DNA of 64,000 bases from an uncultured Elusimicrobiales bacterium (GCA_944324675.1 CALUXE010000003.1:149089-213088), one strand, 5' to 3'. Counted from the stretch's first letter, positions 9,467 to 18,690 are shown. Numbers and translations are program-made. The notes: a model not told the origin generated them from the sequence alone.

Positions 9467-10613
9467 AAAACTCTTCCGCTATTTGGGATACGTGTAAAAT
9501 TTTAAGCCGTTTTTGCTTGGCGCTATGGACGGATTTTTCAAACATGTTTTTATCCGCGTAAGAATAGACCATAAGATAATCCGCCTCAAGCCCTTCAAGC
9601 GTATCGGCGATTTGCGCTATTATGTTTTTCTCGCCTTTTACTTTCGTCCAATAAGATGCGCCCGCCGACGGCAGCTCCTTGCTTTGAATACACTCTAGCA
9701 AAAAAATATTTCGCGGGCAAATGAAAAGTTCGCAGTCTTTTTGCGCTATGGCTTTTAATTCGGGCGAAAAAGAGTTTTGATGAATAATTATTTTCTTGCC
9801 CGAAAGAGTGTCTTTAAAACTTTTTGATGGGTTTATATATTGGGTTATAAATTTCACCCTGGTTGAAAGGGCGGTAAATTCCTTGCCGAACAGCTGGGCT
9901 TTTTTTAATATCGAAAAAATCTCCGCCGAATCCGAGACCATCTCGGCGGCGGTTTTTTCGCTTAATTTCAGAAGAAGTGAAAGTGCTTTTCTCAAGCCGG
10001 TAATATCGGCGCAGAAATATAGCTGGTCCAATTCAGCGGCGCTTAAGACTATCAGCGCTTTAAAGCCGGCGGTATTTAGTATTTTTAAAGAGTCTTTTAT
10101 ATGCCTAAAACCCAATATGGAGGGCAGAAATATAATTTCTTTTCCCAAGGGAGGCTGTTCCTTGGCCGCTCGCAGGATCTTGTGTCGGGCATAAGCGCGG
10201 GAAAAAGCCTTCTTTAAAGCGGAGGCTTTAGTTTTTTTCTTGCCCAAAAGATAATGGTTTAAAGCCGACATTAAATCGGCCGTGGGTGTTTTTGCCGGGC
10301 AAAAATCCGTACAGGCCCCGCACATCAGGCAGGAGAGGGAAGTGTTTAAAATATCGGTTTTATCTTGTTTTAAATTCAGTTTCCGTTCGCAAACATATTT
10401 TATCAGTTGGTTGCGTCCGCGGGGCGAATAAATTTCGTTCTTTAGGGCTTTAAAAGAGGGGCATCTTTGCAAACAGGCTCCGCAGCGCGTGCAAGTGCGT
10501 GCCGCGCCGCCCGCCTGGAAGGGTCCTTCCCCCCTGATATAAAAATCAAGAGTTTGGTCGCGGCCCAAGTTTAAGGGCGCTGGGGGCAGCCTAAGATGTT
10601 TTATCTTTTTCAT
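9432..10613 (-). CDS. glcF: Glycolate oxidase iron-sulfur subunit GlcF-like
   Basis: About 393 residues with two 4Fe-4S motifs: CTRCGACLQRCP near residue 40 and CLMCGACTDFCP near residue 95. The rest resembles the CCG-type electron-transfer half of GlcF/LutA proteins but is divergent: I see no clear CCGxxG motif. The start is taken at ATG 10613 (MKKIKHLRLPP); the open frame extends to a TTG at 10628. It overlaps the GlcD-GlcE fusion by 23 bases, supporting one enzyme complex. The complex would pass electrons from 2-hydroxyacid oxidation to a membrane acceptor. Lactate rather than glycolate as substrate is possible. Confidence 0.8.
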   Translation of the reverse strand: MKKIKHLRLPPAPLNLGRDQTLDFYIRGEGPFQAGGAARTCTRCGACLQRCPSFKALKNEIYSPRGRNQLIKYVCERKLNLKQDKTDILNTSLSCLMCGACTDFCPAKTPTADLMSALNHYLLGKKKTKASALKKAFSRAYARHKILRAAKEQPPLGKEIIFLPSILGFRHIKDSLKILNTAGFKALIVLSAAELDQLYFCADITGLRKALSLLLKLSEKTAAEMVSDSAEIFSILKKAQLFGKEFTALSTRVKFITQYINPSKSFKDTLSGKKIIIHQNSFSPELKAIAQKDCELFICPRNIFLLECIQSKELPSAGASYWTKVKGEKNIIAQIADTLEGLEADYLMVYSYADKNMFEKSVHSAKQKRLKILHVSQIAEEFYGKNSESNPHR

Positions 10614-12597
10614 TTTCAACGCCTTCAAAAAGGAAAGGATTTAAAATATTGTTTGGATCCAAAGCTTTCTTTAATTTGATTTGGGCCGTATTAGGATGCC
10701 ATTTGTCAAAAGGGACGGCATCGCTTTTTCCCGATTTATAAGGCAAAAGCCTCAAAGTCAGCGAGGTTGCTATCCCATAGCTTCCTCTTGCGCCGCACAT
10801 AAGAGCTATTAAATCGTAGCCGGCGGTGTTTTTGACGTATTTCCCGCCGTAAGATATAAAAGAACCGTCCGGCATAACAGCCTCTATCGCGGTTACGTAA
10901 TCTTTAAGCGCGGGTAAAGTTTTAGCGGAGAATACTCCGCCGATACTTCCTTTCACCGCGGGTACGGGCAGATATAAATTGTGTTTTTTGAGCTCATCTT
11001 CCAGCTCTTTCATGCAAACCGCGGGCTGAAGTGTTATGGTATAGTCGGTTTTGTCTATCTCAATGATTCTGTTTAAATTCTTTAAAGACAGAATATTGCC
11101 CTTTTTTAATTTCAGTTTCGTGTTCAGTCCGATAATATTTAGCGGTTTGTTTTCCGCATTGGCTCGTTTGACGGCTTCAATCAGCGGTATAATGTCTTGC
11201 GCTGGTATGGATTTCTTTGCGGAAACGGAGGCTATCGGCAGAACTTTATCGGGATTAGCGACGTTTTTTGGATCCAGCGCTGTTTTTATACAGCGAAAGA
11301 CTTTCAGAGTATTGTTATCGAACATCAAGGCCATTGCCGCACGTTTTTCAACGCCTATTCCGTGTTCTGCACTGATTGTTCCGCCAAGCGCGCAAATGGC
11401 TTGATGAATTTCTTTTATCGCCTTTTTGATATTTGAAAGTTCGTATAGATTGTCATCGTCGAAAGCTATATTGGGGTGTAAATTGCCGTCGCCCGCGTGG
11501 AAAACTATTCCCGCCCTAAGGGTGTATTTGCCGAATATGGCGGAAATTTCTTCTATCGTTTTTGGCAAATTGGCTCTGCTTACGGCGCAATCCAAGGAAA
11601 AGAGGCCTTTTCCCAAACTCGCGAGCGCGGCCGCGGCGCAAAGGCGTATCTGCCATAGGGCGCGGCGTTTATTTTCATCTTGGGCAATTTCCAGTTTTAG
11701 GGCTTTGTTTGCTTGGCACAAGGCCTCTATCTGCTTGGCCTGTTTTGGCAGTTCGTTTTTTTTACCGTCAAGTTCTATTATCAGCAAGGCTTGCGCCTGT
11801 ATAGGGCAGGCGCTTGCTTGCAGAGTCGCCCGGTCAATAGCTTCCAAAGCGGAAGGGATTATGCCTGCCGAGATTATTTCCTTGACGCAGGCCATCGCGG
11901 ACGTGAGTGATGGAAAGTATGCCAGAAAAGTTCTTTTAAACTGAGGTTTGGGCAGTATTTTCAGGCGCAGCTTTGTTATTAAGCCAAGAGTGCCTTCGCT
12001 TCTTAAAAGTAAAGAAAGCAAATCCGGCCCCTGGGAATTTTTTGACAAAGACATTTCCGTTCCGTCCGGCAAAATGAAGTCCGCCCCCAATACATTTGCC
12101 AAAGAGGCGCCGTATTTTAAAGTCTTTGGGCCGCCCGCGCCAAGCGCGCAGTTGCCGCCTATGGTGGAAAATTCTTTGCTTGCCGGGTCGGGCGCGTAGA
12201 AAAAGCCTTCTTTATCCAGCATTTTCTGTAAATTGCCGTTTACCGTAGAACATTGTACAACGGCATAGCCTTGCTTTATATTGATTTCTTCCACGGCGTC
12301 CAAGTGGTTTAAATTTAATATCGCCCCGCCTTTAATGGCAACGGCTCCGCCGTCGTGATTGGTGGCCGCGGCCCGCGGCACAAAGGGAACTTTATGCTTG
12401 TTTAAAATGGCGATTAAGGCGGGCAATTTGGATATGTCTTTTATTTCCAATACGGCTTCCGGCAGGCTTTTTACGGGACTGCCGTCAAAGCTGTTTAGCA
12501 GTAAAGCCGTTTTGTTTGTAAGGACGTTTTCCTTTCCCAGAAGTTTTTCCGCCTCTTTTTTTGCGCCTTTAAATTTGCTGGATTGTATCATGGCCAT
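10591..12597 (-). CDS. FAD-linked hydroxyacid oxidase, GlcD-GlcE fusion
   Basis: A 668-residue protein with two FAD-binding units. Residues 1 to about 455 are a complete GlcD: a PCMH FAD domain with VPRAAATNHDGGAVAIKGG and FSTIGGNCALGAGGPKTLKYG, and a cap with GDGNLHPNI and SAEHGIGVEKR. From about residue 465 a second PCMH domain resembles GlcE (LNIIGLNTKLKLKKG, GSIGGVFSA, KNTAGYDLIALMCGARGSYG). In E. coli these are separate genes. The predicted -10 box places the transcription start inside the first ATG, so the true start may be the second ATG at 12591. GlcF follows with overlap. Confidence 0.85.
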   Translation of the reverse strand: MAMIQSSKFKGAKKEAEKLLGKENVLTNKTALLLNSFDGSPVKSLPEAVLEIKDISKLPALIAILNKHKVPFVPRAAATNHDGGAVAIKGGAILNLNHLDAVEEINIKQGYAVVQCSTVNGNLQKMLDKEGFFYAPDPASKEFSTIGGNCALGAGGPKTLKYGASLANVLGADFILPDGTEMSLSKNSQGPDLLSLLLRSEGTLGLITKLRLKILPKPQFKRTFLAYFPSLTSAMACVKEIISAGIIPSALEAIDRATLQASACPIQAQALLIIELDGKKNELPKQAKQIEALCQANKALKLEIAQDENKRRALWQIRLCAAAALASLGKGLFSLDCAVSRANLPKTIEEISAIFGKYTLRAGIVFHAGDGNLHPNIAFDDDNLYELSNIKKAIKEIHQAICALGGTISAEHGIGVEKRAAMALMFDNNTLKVFRCIKTALDPKNVANPDKVLPIASVSAKKSIPAQDIIPLIEAVKRANAENKPLNIIGLNTKLKLKKGNILSLKNLNRIIEIDKTDYTITLQPAVCMKELEDELKKHNLYLPVPAVKGSIGGVFSAKTLPALKDYVTAIEAVMPDGSFISYGGKYVKNTAGYDLIALMCGARGSYGIATSLTLRLLPYKSGKSDAVPFDKWHPNTAQIKLKKALDPNNILNPFLFEGVENEKDKTS

Positions 12598-12601
12598 TAC
12601 T

Positions 12602-12607
12602 ATTATA
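12602..12607 (-). promoter_or_regulatory. Predicted -10 box of glcDE, near-leaderless
   Basis: TATAAT on the minus strand ends five bases before the annotated ATG. The predicted start site is at 12595, within that codon, leaving a 4-base leader before ATG 12591. Confidence 0.5.
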
Positions 12608-12620
12608 GTATTTACATTTG

Positions 12621-12626
12621 TATAAT
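12621..12626 (+). promoter_or_regulatory. Predicted -10 box of the phosphatase operon, leaderless
   Basis: TATAAT with a 6-base gap to ATG 12633, so +1 coincides with the A of the start codon. It is divergent from the glcDE box only 13 bases away, and no ribosome site is present. Confidence 0.55.
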
Positions 12627-12632
12627 TAAAAT

Positions 12633-13430
12633 ATGGCGAAAAGCAAATTCCGCAAAATATACGCTATAGGCGACGCGCACGGCAATTACTATTCTTTCAG
12701 CGCGGTTTTGATTTGCGCCGGCATAATGGATCCGGAGCTTAATTGGACGGCGGGTAATTCGATAGTGGTGCAGATGGGCGACATCTTGGACAGGGGCGAC
12801 AGCCCGTTGGAAATAGACCGCCTTTTAGATGTACTTGCCATTCAAGCCAAGAAAGCGGGCGGGCAAATTATAAGGCTTGTCGGCAATCACGAATTGGAAA
12901 TTTTAAGAAAGAATTATCATATAACCTCGCTGCCCTATTTTCATATAGAAGCGTTCAGGCGCAAGCTTATAAGGGGCATTCTTAACGGCAGTTGGCAGGC
13001 GGCCTACGGCGCGCGGCATTATCTTTTTACGCATGCGGGCGTATGCGACGGGCTTTATCCCGTCCTTAAAGAAGAGATTGGCGAAAAAAGGCCAAGCCTT
13101 TCCCAAATAGCCAAGCGCATAAACGAAGTCTTTTTGGAATCGGTGCGGACGGACAGCTACCACCACGCCATATTTAACGTCAGCCATATGCGCGGCGGGC
13201 GCGACAGATACGGCGGCATATTTTGGGAAGATTTGGCTTCTCTTATCGCGGAGCACGAGTATATGCCCTATAAACAGATAGTCGGGCATACGCGCACCGG
13301 CCAAATAGTGCGCAGCGAGGACAGCAAAATTTTGGCGATAGATGTCGGGATGGAAAAAGTCTTTGACGGAGATTTTGAATATTTGGAATTTAATTCTTCG
13401 GGCAAGCCCGAAGTAGTGGGAGTAAAATAA
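12633..13430 (+). CDS. Metallophosphoesterase, Shewanella-like phosphatase type
   Basis: A 265-residue calcineurin-like phosphoesterase. Metal-binding motifs appear in order: GDAHGN near residue 13, GDILDRGD near 49 and GNHELE near 84, with C-terminal histidines in FTHAGV and VGHTRTGQ. The set and the short length fit the Shewanella-like (PPP-related) phosphatases, which dephosphorylate proteins or small molecules with two divalent metals. The natural substrate is unknown. The stop overlaps the mazG start (TAATG). Confidence 0.85.
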   Translation: MAKSKFRKIYAIGDAHGNYYSFSAVLICAGIMDPELNWTAGNSIVVQMGDILDRGDSPLEIDRLLDVLAIQAKKAGGQIIRLVGNHELEILRKNYHITSLPYFHIEAFRRKLIRGILNGSWQAAYGARHYLFTHAGVCDGLYPVLKEEIGEKRPSLSQIAKRINEVFLESVRTDSYHHAIFNVSHMRGGRDRYGGIFWEDLASLIAEHEYMPYKQIVGHTRTGQIVRSEDSKILAIDVGMEKVFDGDFEYLEFNSSGKPEVVGVK

Positions 13431-13849
13431 TGAAAGACGACAAAGAAGCCTGCCGCCTATTTGGCGAGCTTAATAATACTATTCTTGCCTTGCGCGCGCC
13501 CGGCGGCTGTAAATGGGACCGCGCCCAAACGCACGAAAGCCTTATAAAGAACCTTAGGGAAGAATCTCAAGAAGTCATAGACGCCATAGAGAATAAAGAC
13601 GACGATAATTTCTGCGAGGAGCTTGGTGATTTGCTTCTGCAAGTTTTATTCCACGCCGCGATAGCCGAGGAACAAAACAGATTTTCCATAAGGGAAGTAA
13701 TAGACGGGGTAAATCAAAAACTTATTCGCAGGCACCCGCATGTGTTTGGAGGGGAGAAGGCGTCTTCGCCGGAAGAGGCCCTTGCCATGTGGAAGGCCGC
13801 AAAAGCCAAAGAGAAAGCCCTGAAAGAGGCTAAGAAGAAAGATAAATGA
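13430..13849 (+). CDS. mazG: MazG-family nucleotide pyrophosphohydrolase
   Basis: A 139-residue single-domain MazG. It has the entry motif APGGCKWDRAQTHESL, the metal-binding EESQEVIDAIE and EELGDLLLQVLFHA, and the family tail RRHPHVFGGE. It hydrolyses nucleoside triphosphates to monophosphate and pyrophosphate, clearing abnormal nucleotides. E. coli MazG is about 260 residues with two repeats, so this is the short form common in many phyla. It is translationally coupled on both sides (TAATG at the start, ATGA at the end). Confidence 0.93.
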   Translation: MKDDKEACRLFGELNNTILALRAPGGCKWDRAQTHESLIKNLREESQEVIDAIENKDDDNFCEELGDLLLQVLFHAAIAEEQNRFSIREVIDGVNQKLIRRHPHVFGGEKASSPEEALAMWKAAKAKEKALKEAKKKDK

Positions 13850-14511
13850 GAAAAATAAAAATAATTTCGGCTTTATTGCTGTGCTTTTCTTTGCAGAATG
13901 TTTTTGCCTATCAAGGTTTTGATGTAAACGGCGGATACGTTATGCCGATGGAAGTGTCTTTATACGGCGGCGCGGCGTTTTCCGATACGCAAAAGACTTG
14001 GCGCGGAAGAGAGGCCGATTTCGGCGGCAGCGGCTTTGTTTTGGGCACCACTCTTATGGGGCTGATAAACAATTATTTCAGCGTTGGTTTTGACTTTTCT
14101 TACATCAATTCGGGTTATGGCAAGAGTTTGGCTTTGCCGCTGGGCGATTTTGATTTTCGTATGGAACAATACAGGCCTATGCTGTTTACGAAGCTTTATC
14201 TTGTTTCGCCGGCATATTCCAGGTTTTCCTTATATGTCCCGCTTGGCGCGGGGCTGGACTTTGCCAGGATAAGCCAAAGGCAAAGCGGCGTTGAAGATAA
14301 AAAAGCCGATACGCTTTCGGGTTTTGCTCTTTCGGCAGGCTTGGGCGCGGAATTTAATTTCGACAATAATACTTTTATCTCTTTTGAGGGGCGTTATAAC
14401 TTCAGTTGGTATCCCGGCTCAAACGATTATGATTTATCCTCGGCCAAAAGCGCATTTGCCGCTGTTAAGCTGGGCATAAGGTTCGACAGCGGATACGAAT
14501 TTTTCTACTGA
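13846..14511 (+). CDS. Outer-membrane beta-barrel protein
   Basis: 221 residues with a signal peptide (MRKIKIISALLLCFSLQNVFA). Alternating aromatic and polar strands are rich in glycine, for example SVGFDFSYINSGYG and FISFEGRYNFSWYPG. The sequence ends in an aromatic residue (YEFFY), typical of barrels assembled by BAM. It resembles small OmpA- or OmpW-size barrels in length, but I cannot assign a named family. The start overlaps mazG as ATGA. The end overlaps the convergent ankyrin gene by 7 bases. Confidence 0.8.
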   Translation: MRKIKIISALLLCFSLQNVFAYQGFDVNGGYVMPMEVSLYGGAAFSDTQKTWRGREADFGGSGFVLGTTLMGLINNYFSVGFDFSYINSGYGKSLALPLGDFDFRMEQYRPMLFTKLYLVSPAYSRFSLYVPLGAGLDFARISQRQSGVEDKKADTLSGFALSAGLGAEFNFDNNTFISFEGRYNFSWYPGSNDYDLSSAKSAFAAVKLGIRFDSGYEFFY

Positions 14512-16424
14512 TTATTGGCCTGCTGCGCCGGGACGGTAAAGAGTTTCTTCAGCAATTCGTAAACTTTTTTGTTCGGGTTGCCCTGCGCGTATTGGAGCAG
14601 GGCCCTTGTATCGGGTACGGTGGCGCCGCTTTGCAAAAGCAGGGCGGGTACTTTCTCGTTTGGATTTTTGTTTGTTGCGGCCATAATTATGCTTGTGCCG
14701 TTGTTATCCGTTGCGTTTACATCTGCGCCGGCGGAAATAAGGGCTTGTATTACCGGTAAATTTTTGTTTGTCAGAACGGCGGTCATCAGGGGCGTGTCGC
14801 CGTTATTGTTTGTGCCGTTTACGTCCGCGCCCGCCCGCACCAGGGCGTTTATCGGCTCCGCCGTTTTGCTGAACGCGGCCGCGAGCATAAGCGCGTTGAT
14901 TTGGCCTTTCATTAAGGCCTCAAGATTTAAATCTTTTTTAAGTTCTCGCTTAATGACGGCGGCATTGCCGCTTCTTATCGCCGAAACGAGCGCGGCGTTA
15001 TTGAACCAGAGTGAACTGTCGTTAAGATTTTTTGGGTTTTTGCGTTCCTCAAATTCGGCGTTAAGCTGCTTGATTACGGCATTGTATACGTCTTGGTTTT
15101 GGTTTTGCGCAGCGAAATCCGCAACATGGCCGGTATCAAGTTTATTTTTGCTTTTTTCCATAAGGGCCAAAGTCACTTCCGGAACGGGATTGCTTGTCGC
15201 GGCGGTAAGAAGGGCGGTAAAACCCTGATTGTTTTTGGAATCGATATTGGCGTTATTTTCCAAAAGCAGGTTGATGATTTTGTCGTCCTTTGCGGTTGCC
15301 GCGGCCAAGATCAGGGGAGTATTGCCCCTTGCGTTTTTTAAGTTGATTTCCGCTCCGTTTTTAATCAGAAATTCTATCAATTTAGAGTCCTTGTTTTCCT
15401 CTATGAGTTTAAAAATCAGGGTAGATCCTTCCCTGTTATAACCGGCGTTAAGGTTGGCGCCGGCTTGTATGAGGGCTTTTATATTATCTAGTTTTTCGGG
15501 CTGATTCAAGGCGGCGGCCATTAGGGGCGTGGAGGCGTCTTTGGCGCGGATATTGGGGTCGGCCTTAACGGCTATTAAAGCTTTAAGCCACGCGCCGTCG
15601 CCGTCTTGCGCGGCTTTATAGAGCAAAGTTTTTCCGTCTTTATCCTGCGTATTTATGTTCACTCCGTTTTTTACGAAAAGGACGAGTTCCTCTATGTTTT
15701 TGTGTTCGCTTAAAAGCGAAGAAGCGTCCATTCCAGAGGCTTCATCTTTCGCGGTTAAATCCGTTTTTCTTACGGCTCTCATAAGTTTCTTAGTATCGCC
15801 CGATTGGAAAGCCGCTTTAAATTCCGCACTGTTGTACCACGGTATTTTTACCGTGTTTTCGATTTTCCCCATAAGCAGGAAGTTTATGTCCGCCTGCGTA
15901 AGATTGACGTTTTGGACAAGCGCCTGCCTGAAGGCGGGTTCGTTCCTGCCTTGCGCGCCCGCCTGCAAAAATAGCAATATTACATTTTTGTTTTTATTAT
16001 TTTCGGCGGCCAGCATCAAGGGCGTTTTGCCGGAAGGGTCGGCCTGCTCTATGTCCGCGCCCGCCAGTATTATGGCTTTGGCGATATTGGGGTTGATATT
16101 GTTTTTCGCGGCAAGCATAAGGGCGTTATATCCTTGTTTGTTTACGGCGTTTGGGTCTATGCCGACGTCTATCAGTGTCTGGATAAGTTCGGCGTCGGTT
16201 GAGTACTGTACGGCCAAAGTAAGCGGGGTGTCGCCGTTTTTGTCTTGGCTTTTTACGTTTATGTTCGAGGTGTAAATATATCCGCTTACCGATTTGAAAT
16301 CTGACAATTGTAAAGCCTTGAGGAAAGATTGGTTTTCATACCATTCATTGTTTTTCCCGCCGGAGGAGCAGGCCGCCCCAAAAAAAGATGATAAAATCAG
16401 ACAGATAAACAAAAAATGTTTCAT
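14505..16424 (-). CDS. Ankyrin-repeat lipoprotein
   Basis: A 639-residue lipoprotein with a lipobox at SSFFGAAC. Roughly fourteen ankyrin repeats fill the chain in two blocks, for example GDTPLTLAVQYSTDAELIQT, GKTPLMLAAENNKNKNVILL and GDTPLMTAVLTNKNLPVIQA. A repeated NxxLWFNNAAL / VKIPWYNSAEF segment separates the repeat groups, suggesting internal duplication. Location would be periplasmic or outer membrane. The partner is unknown. It begins 11 bases after mnmA with GAGG ahead, so it probably rides on the mnmA transcript. A smaller, broken relative is at 825-1473. Confidence 0.87.
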   Translation of the reverse strand: MKHFLFICLILSSFFGAACSSGGKNNEWYENQSFLKALQLSDFKSVSGYIYTSNINVKSQDKNGDTPLTLAVQYSTDAELIQTLIDVGIDPNAVNKQGYNALMLAAKNNINPNIAKAIILAGADIEQADPSGKTPLMLAAENNKNKNVILLFLQAGAQGRNEPAFRQALVQNVNLTQADINFLLMGKIENTVKIPWYNSAEFKAAFQSGDTKKLMRAVRKTDLTAKDEASGMDASSLLSEHKNIEELVLFVKNGVNINTQDKDGKTLLYKAAQDGDGAWLKALIAVKADPNIRAKDASTPLMAAALNQPEKLDNIKALIQAGANLNAGYNREGSTLIFKLIEENKDSKLIEFLIKNGAEINLKNARGNTPLILAAATAKDDKIINLLLENNANIDSKNNQGFTALLTAATSNPVPEVTLALMEKSKNKLDTGHVADFAAQNQNQDVYNAVIKQLNAEFEERKNPKNLNDSSLWFNNAALVSAIRSGNAAVIKRELKKDLNLEALMKGQINALMLAAAFSKTAEPINALVRAGADVNGTNNNGDTPLMTAVLTNKNLPVIQALISAGADVNATDNNGTSIIMAATNKNPNEKVPALLLQSGATVPDTRALLQYAQGNPNKKVYELLKKLFTVPAQQANNQ

Positions 16425-16435
16425 ATAGAACCTCT

Positions 16436-17503
16436 TTATTGTATTATGCCGCCGCCCAAGACGGTATCTCCGTCGTAAAACACCGCGCTTTGCCCGGCGG
16501 TAATCGACATTTGCGGTTCGTCAAAAATTACCCGCGCCTTGTCTTCCCCCAAAGGCTTTACGGAAGCCAAAGCAGGGATATGCTGGCGCCTTATTTTTAC
16601 CATAGCTTTAAACTCTCCCTGCGGCTTTCGCACCGAACACCAACTAACCAAAGCTGCGGTTAATCCGTCGGAGAATAAATCTTCCTTAAAGCCCGCCACT
16701 ATTTGATTGTTTTTGGCGTCTATTTTAATTACGTATAAAGGCTTTTGGCTGCCGCCGCCGGTAAGCCCCTTTCTTTTGCCGATGGTGTAATTCCATATTC
16801 CGTTGTGCGTACCGATAACTTTGCCCGTTTTATCCACTATTTTGCCGGGCTTGGGAGGGAATTTTAAAATATCGTTATAATCCCCGCAGTAGAAATCTTG
16901 GCTGTCGGCCTTATCGGCTACGGGCAAAGCGTATTTTAAAGCCATTTCGCGCACCTCTTTTTTTGTATAGGCGCCGAGCGGGAATAAAATTTTCGCAAGC
17001 TGCTCTTGGCCCAACCGGTAAAGGAAATAGCTTTGGTCCTTGGTTTCATCTTTGCCCTTTTTCAGTTGCCACAGGTCGGCTTTCGGGTCGAATTCTATGA
17101 TAGAATAATGGCCTGTGGCGAACTTGTCGAAATCGATACCGTTTTGTCTTGCGGCATTGGGCAAAGCGCCGAATTTAACGTAACTGTTGCACCATACACA
17201 GGGATTGGGCGTCCTGCCAAGGCGGTATTCGTCCTTAAAATTGCCCAGCACGATGTTTTTGTATTGTTCGCGGCAATCTATAACTTTAAGCGGGATTTTG
17301 AGGAAATCGGCTACTTTCTGGGCTGTGGCGATATCGTTTTCCTCCGGGCCGAGGCAGGCTTTATTGGGCACCTTGGGCGCAGGCATGGATTCGTCCCAAA
17401 TGGACATAATCGCGCCAATGACTTCATAACCTTGCTCTTTAAGCAGCAAAGCCGCCATAGCCGAATCTACGCCCCCGCTTAAACCCACCAATACTTTTTG
17501 CAT
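16436..17503 (-). CDS. mnmA: tRNA-specific 2-thiouridylase MnmA
   Basis: A 355-residue enzyme that thiolates U34 of Lys, Glu and Gln tRNAs. Visible motifs are the PP-loop GLSGGVDSAMAA at the N-terminus, the first catalytic cysteine in NPCVWCNSYVKFG, KDQSYFLYRL, and the second cysteine in DSQDFYCGDY. The C-terminal barrel includes YTIGKRKGL and VIFDEPQMSITAGQSAVFYD. The length is normal. Its own extended -10 promoter sits between it and the upstream GT9 gene, with the start codon at the predicted +1. Confidence 0.96.
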   Translation of the reverse strand: MQKVLVGLSGGVDSAMAALLLKEQGYEVIGAIMSIWDESMPAPKVPNKACLGPEENDIATAQKVADFLKIPLKVIDCREQYKNIVLGNFKDEYRLGRTPNPCVWCNSYVKFGALPNAARQNGIDFDKFATGHYSIIEFDPKADLWQLKKGKDETKDQSYFLYRLGQEQLAKILFPLGAYTKKEVREMALKYALPVADKADSQDFYCGDYNDILKFPPKPGKIVDKTGKVIGTHNGIWNYTIGKRKGLTGGGSQKPLYVIKIDAKNNQIVAGFKEDLFSDGLTAALVSWCSVRKPQGEFKAMVKIRRQHIPALASVKPLGEDKARVIFDEPQMSITAGQSAVFYDGDTVLGGGIIQ

Positions 17504-17509
17504 AAAGAT

Positions 17510-17518
17510 ATTCTACCA
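17510..17518 (-). promoter_or_regulatory. Extended -10 promoter of mnmA, leaderless
   Basis: On the minus strand TG-G-TAGAAT is followed by six bases and then ATG 17503. The predicted +1 is the A of the start codon. No ribosome site is present. Confidence 0.6.
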
Positions 17519-18541
17519 TTAAAGCATGTTTGTTAGCTCATTAAAAACAAGTTCTGGTTTAAGGTTTACTAAACATGGCGCAGTAACCGGGTTGCAAATT
17601 GTTTTATCACAATATAAGCAATCAAGGCCTTGTGCACTTACAAGACGGTGCTTGGGGTTGCCGGAGGGATGCCAAGTGTTAGGATTTGTGATTGTTTGTA
17701 TTGTAATTGTAGGCACGTCAAGAGCTATTGCTATATGTTTTGTGCCGGTGCATACGGTTACGGCTAAATTGAGGAAACTGATATAAGAGGAAAGTTGAGT
17801 TAAATTCTCACATTGCGGTATAAAAATATTTTTTACATCACGCGGACACATTCTTTTTGCAAAATCCTGTCCGTTTTTGTCAATAAATATGAAAATCTTA
17901 GCTTTTGCGGAATATTTTTGAATGATCAGCTCTGCAAGCCGTTTCCAGCTTTCTGCCGGCCACATTTTTAATGGATGTGAACCTTGCGGTACAAAACCTA
18001 TAAGAAGATTATCCGAAGAGATGTTATATTTTTTAAAAAAGGCTTTTTTTATATCATGAATATCAGGGGGGAGAATCAAAGTCATTTTGGGAAAAGTTTT
18101 TACTTTCTTAAATAGAATTCCTTCTAAGAATTTTATCTGTCTGTTAGCCGCATAAGTTTGGTTAGTAGCGTAATAGTCCGGTCGTATATTATAAATGCGG
18201 TGATATAGTTTTGGCCTTAAGAAGTAACCTCTTATTTTGTTTTCGCATTTGCTTAAAGCGCAAATAAGGGCGGTTTTTTCAGTGGGATATAAATCTATTA
18301 TAAAATCATACCTTTTCTTCCTTATTTCCGATATCAATTTTAACCACGGAGTTTTATTTATTATGTAGATTTTGTTTATATCAGGGTTCCTTTCCAGTAT
18401 TTCTGAAGCGGGATATTTAGCCAAGAAGTCTATATCGGCGTTTGAAAGTTCTTCTTTTATTGCGCTTAGAAGCGGCGTGCATAGTAGGGTGTCGCCTATC
18501 TTTTTTGTCATTATGACAAGTATTTTCAACGGTTTTTGCAT
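17519..18541 (-). CDS. Glycosyltransferase family 9 (heptosyltransferase-like)
   Basis: A 340-residue GT-B enzyme of the ADP-heptose:LPS heptosyltransferase family. It begins KILVIMTKKIGDTLLCTPLL, the typical GT9 acceptor-side start. Donor-side motifs are GFVPQGSHPLKMWPAESWKR and the CTGTKHIAIALDVPT segment. It would add sugars to lipopolysaccharide core at the inner membrane. The start must be TTG at 18541: an in-frame TAA lies immediately upstream and GGAG stands seven bases ahead. A/T-rich codons contrast with its neighbours and may reflect transfer. Its upstream region carries the tandem structured RNA described below. Confidence 0.88.
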   Translation of the reverse strand: MQKPLKILVIMTKKIGDTLLCTPLLSAIKEELSNADIDFLAKYPASEILERNPDINKIYIINKTPWLKLISEIRKKRYDFIIDLYPTEKTALICALSKCENKIRGYFLRPKLYHRIYNIRPDYYATNQTYAANRQIKFLEGILFKKVKTFPKMTLILPPDIHDIKKAFFKKYNISSDNLLIGFVPQGSHPLKMWPAESWKRLAELIIQKYSAKAKIFIFIDKNGQDFAKRMCPRDVKNIFIPQCENLTQLSSYISFLNLAVTVCTGTKHIAIALDVPTITIQTITNPNTWHPSGNPKHRLVSAQGLDCLYCDKTICNPVTAPCLVNLKPELVFNELTNML

Positions 18542-18545
18542 TATT

Positions 18546-18574
18546 TACTCCATTGTTTAGTAACGGAATAAATT
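18546..18574 (-). promoter_or_regulatory. Predicted start-site switch of the GT9 gene
   Basis: In the minus-strand RNA, TTACT (18564-18560) can pair with AGTAA (18550-18546), taking up half of the GGAG ribosome site (18552-18549). The overlapping TTCCGTTA (18569-18562) can instead pair with the conserved TAACGGAA of RNA unit 1, plus ATTTA with TAAAT around one bulged base. The two pairings exclude each other. Inferred from base pairing only. Confidence 0.5.
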
Positions 18575-18629
18575 TTTGCCAATAAACAAACCTCTCCCGT
18601 AAAGAGGCGTGTAAATGCACAATTATATT

Positions 18630-18690
18630 TAGTTCCGTTAGGATCGCCTTTTACGGCGATACTCTATATGCGTGACATATAGTCCTAAAG
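18630..18690 (-). ncRNA. Structured RNA motif, unit 1 (GT9-proximal)
   Basis: Read on the minus strand: TTTAGG, one base, a 7-bp hairpin CTATATG/CATATAG, AGT, a 6-bp hairpin ATCGCC/GGCGAT, then CCTAACGGAACTAA. TTTAGG can pair with CCTAA to close a three-way junction. Unit 2 has the same order and junction bases but different stem sequences, so the pairings covary. I do not recognise a known class. It lies about 90 bases before the TTG start of the GT9 gene. Confidence 0.6.
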
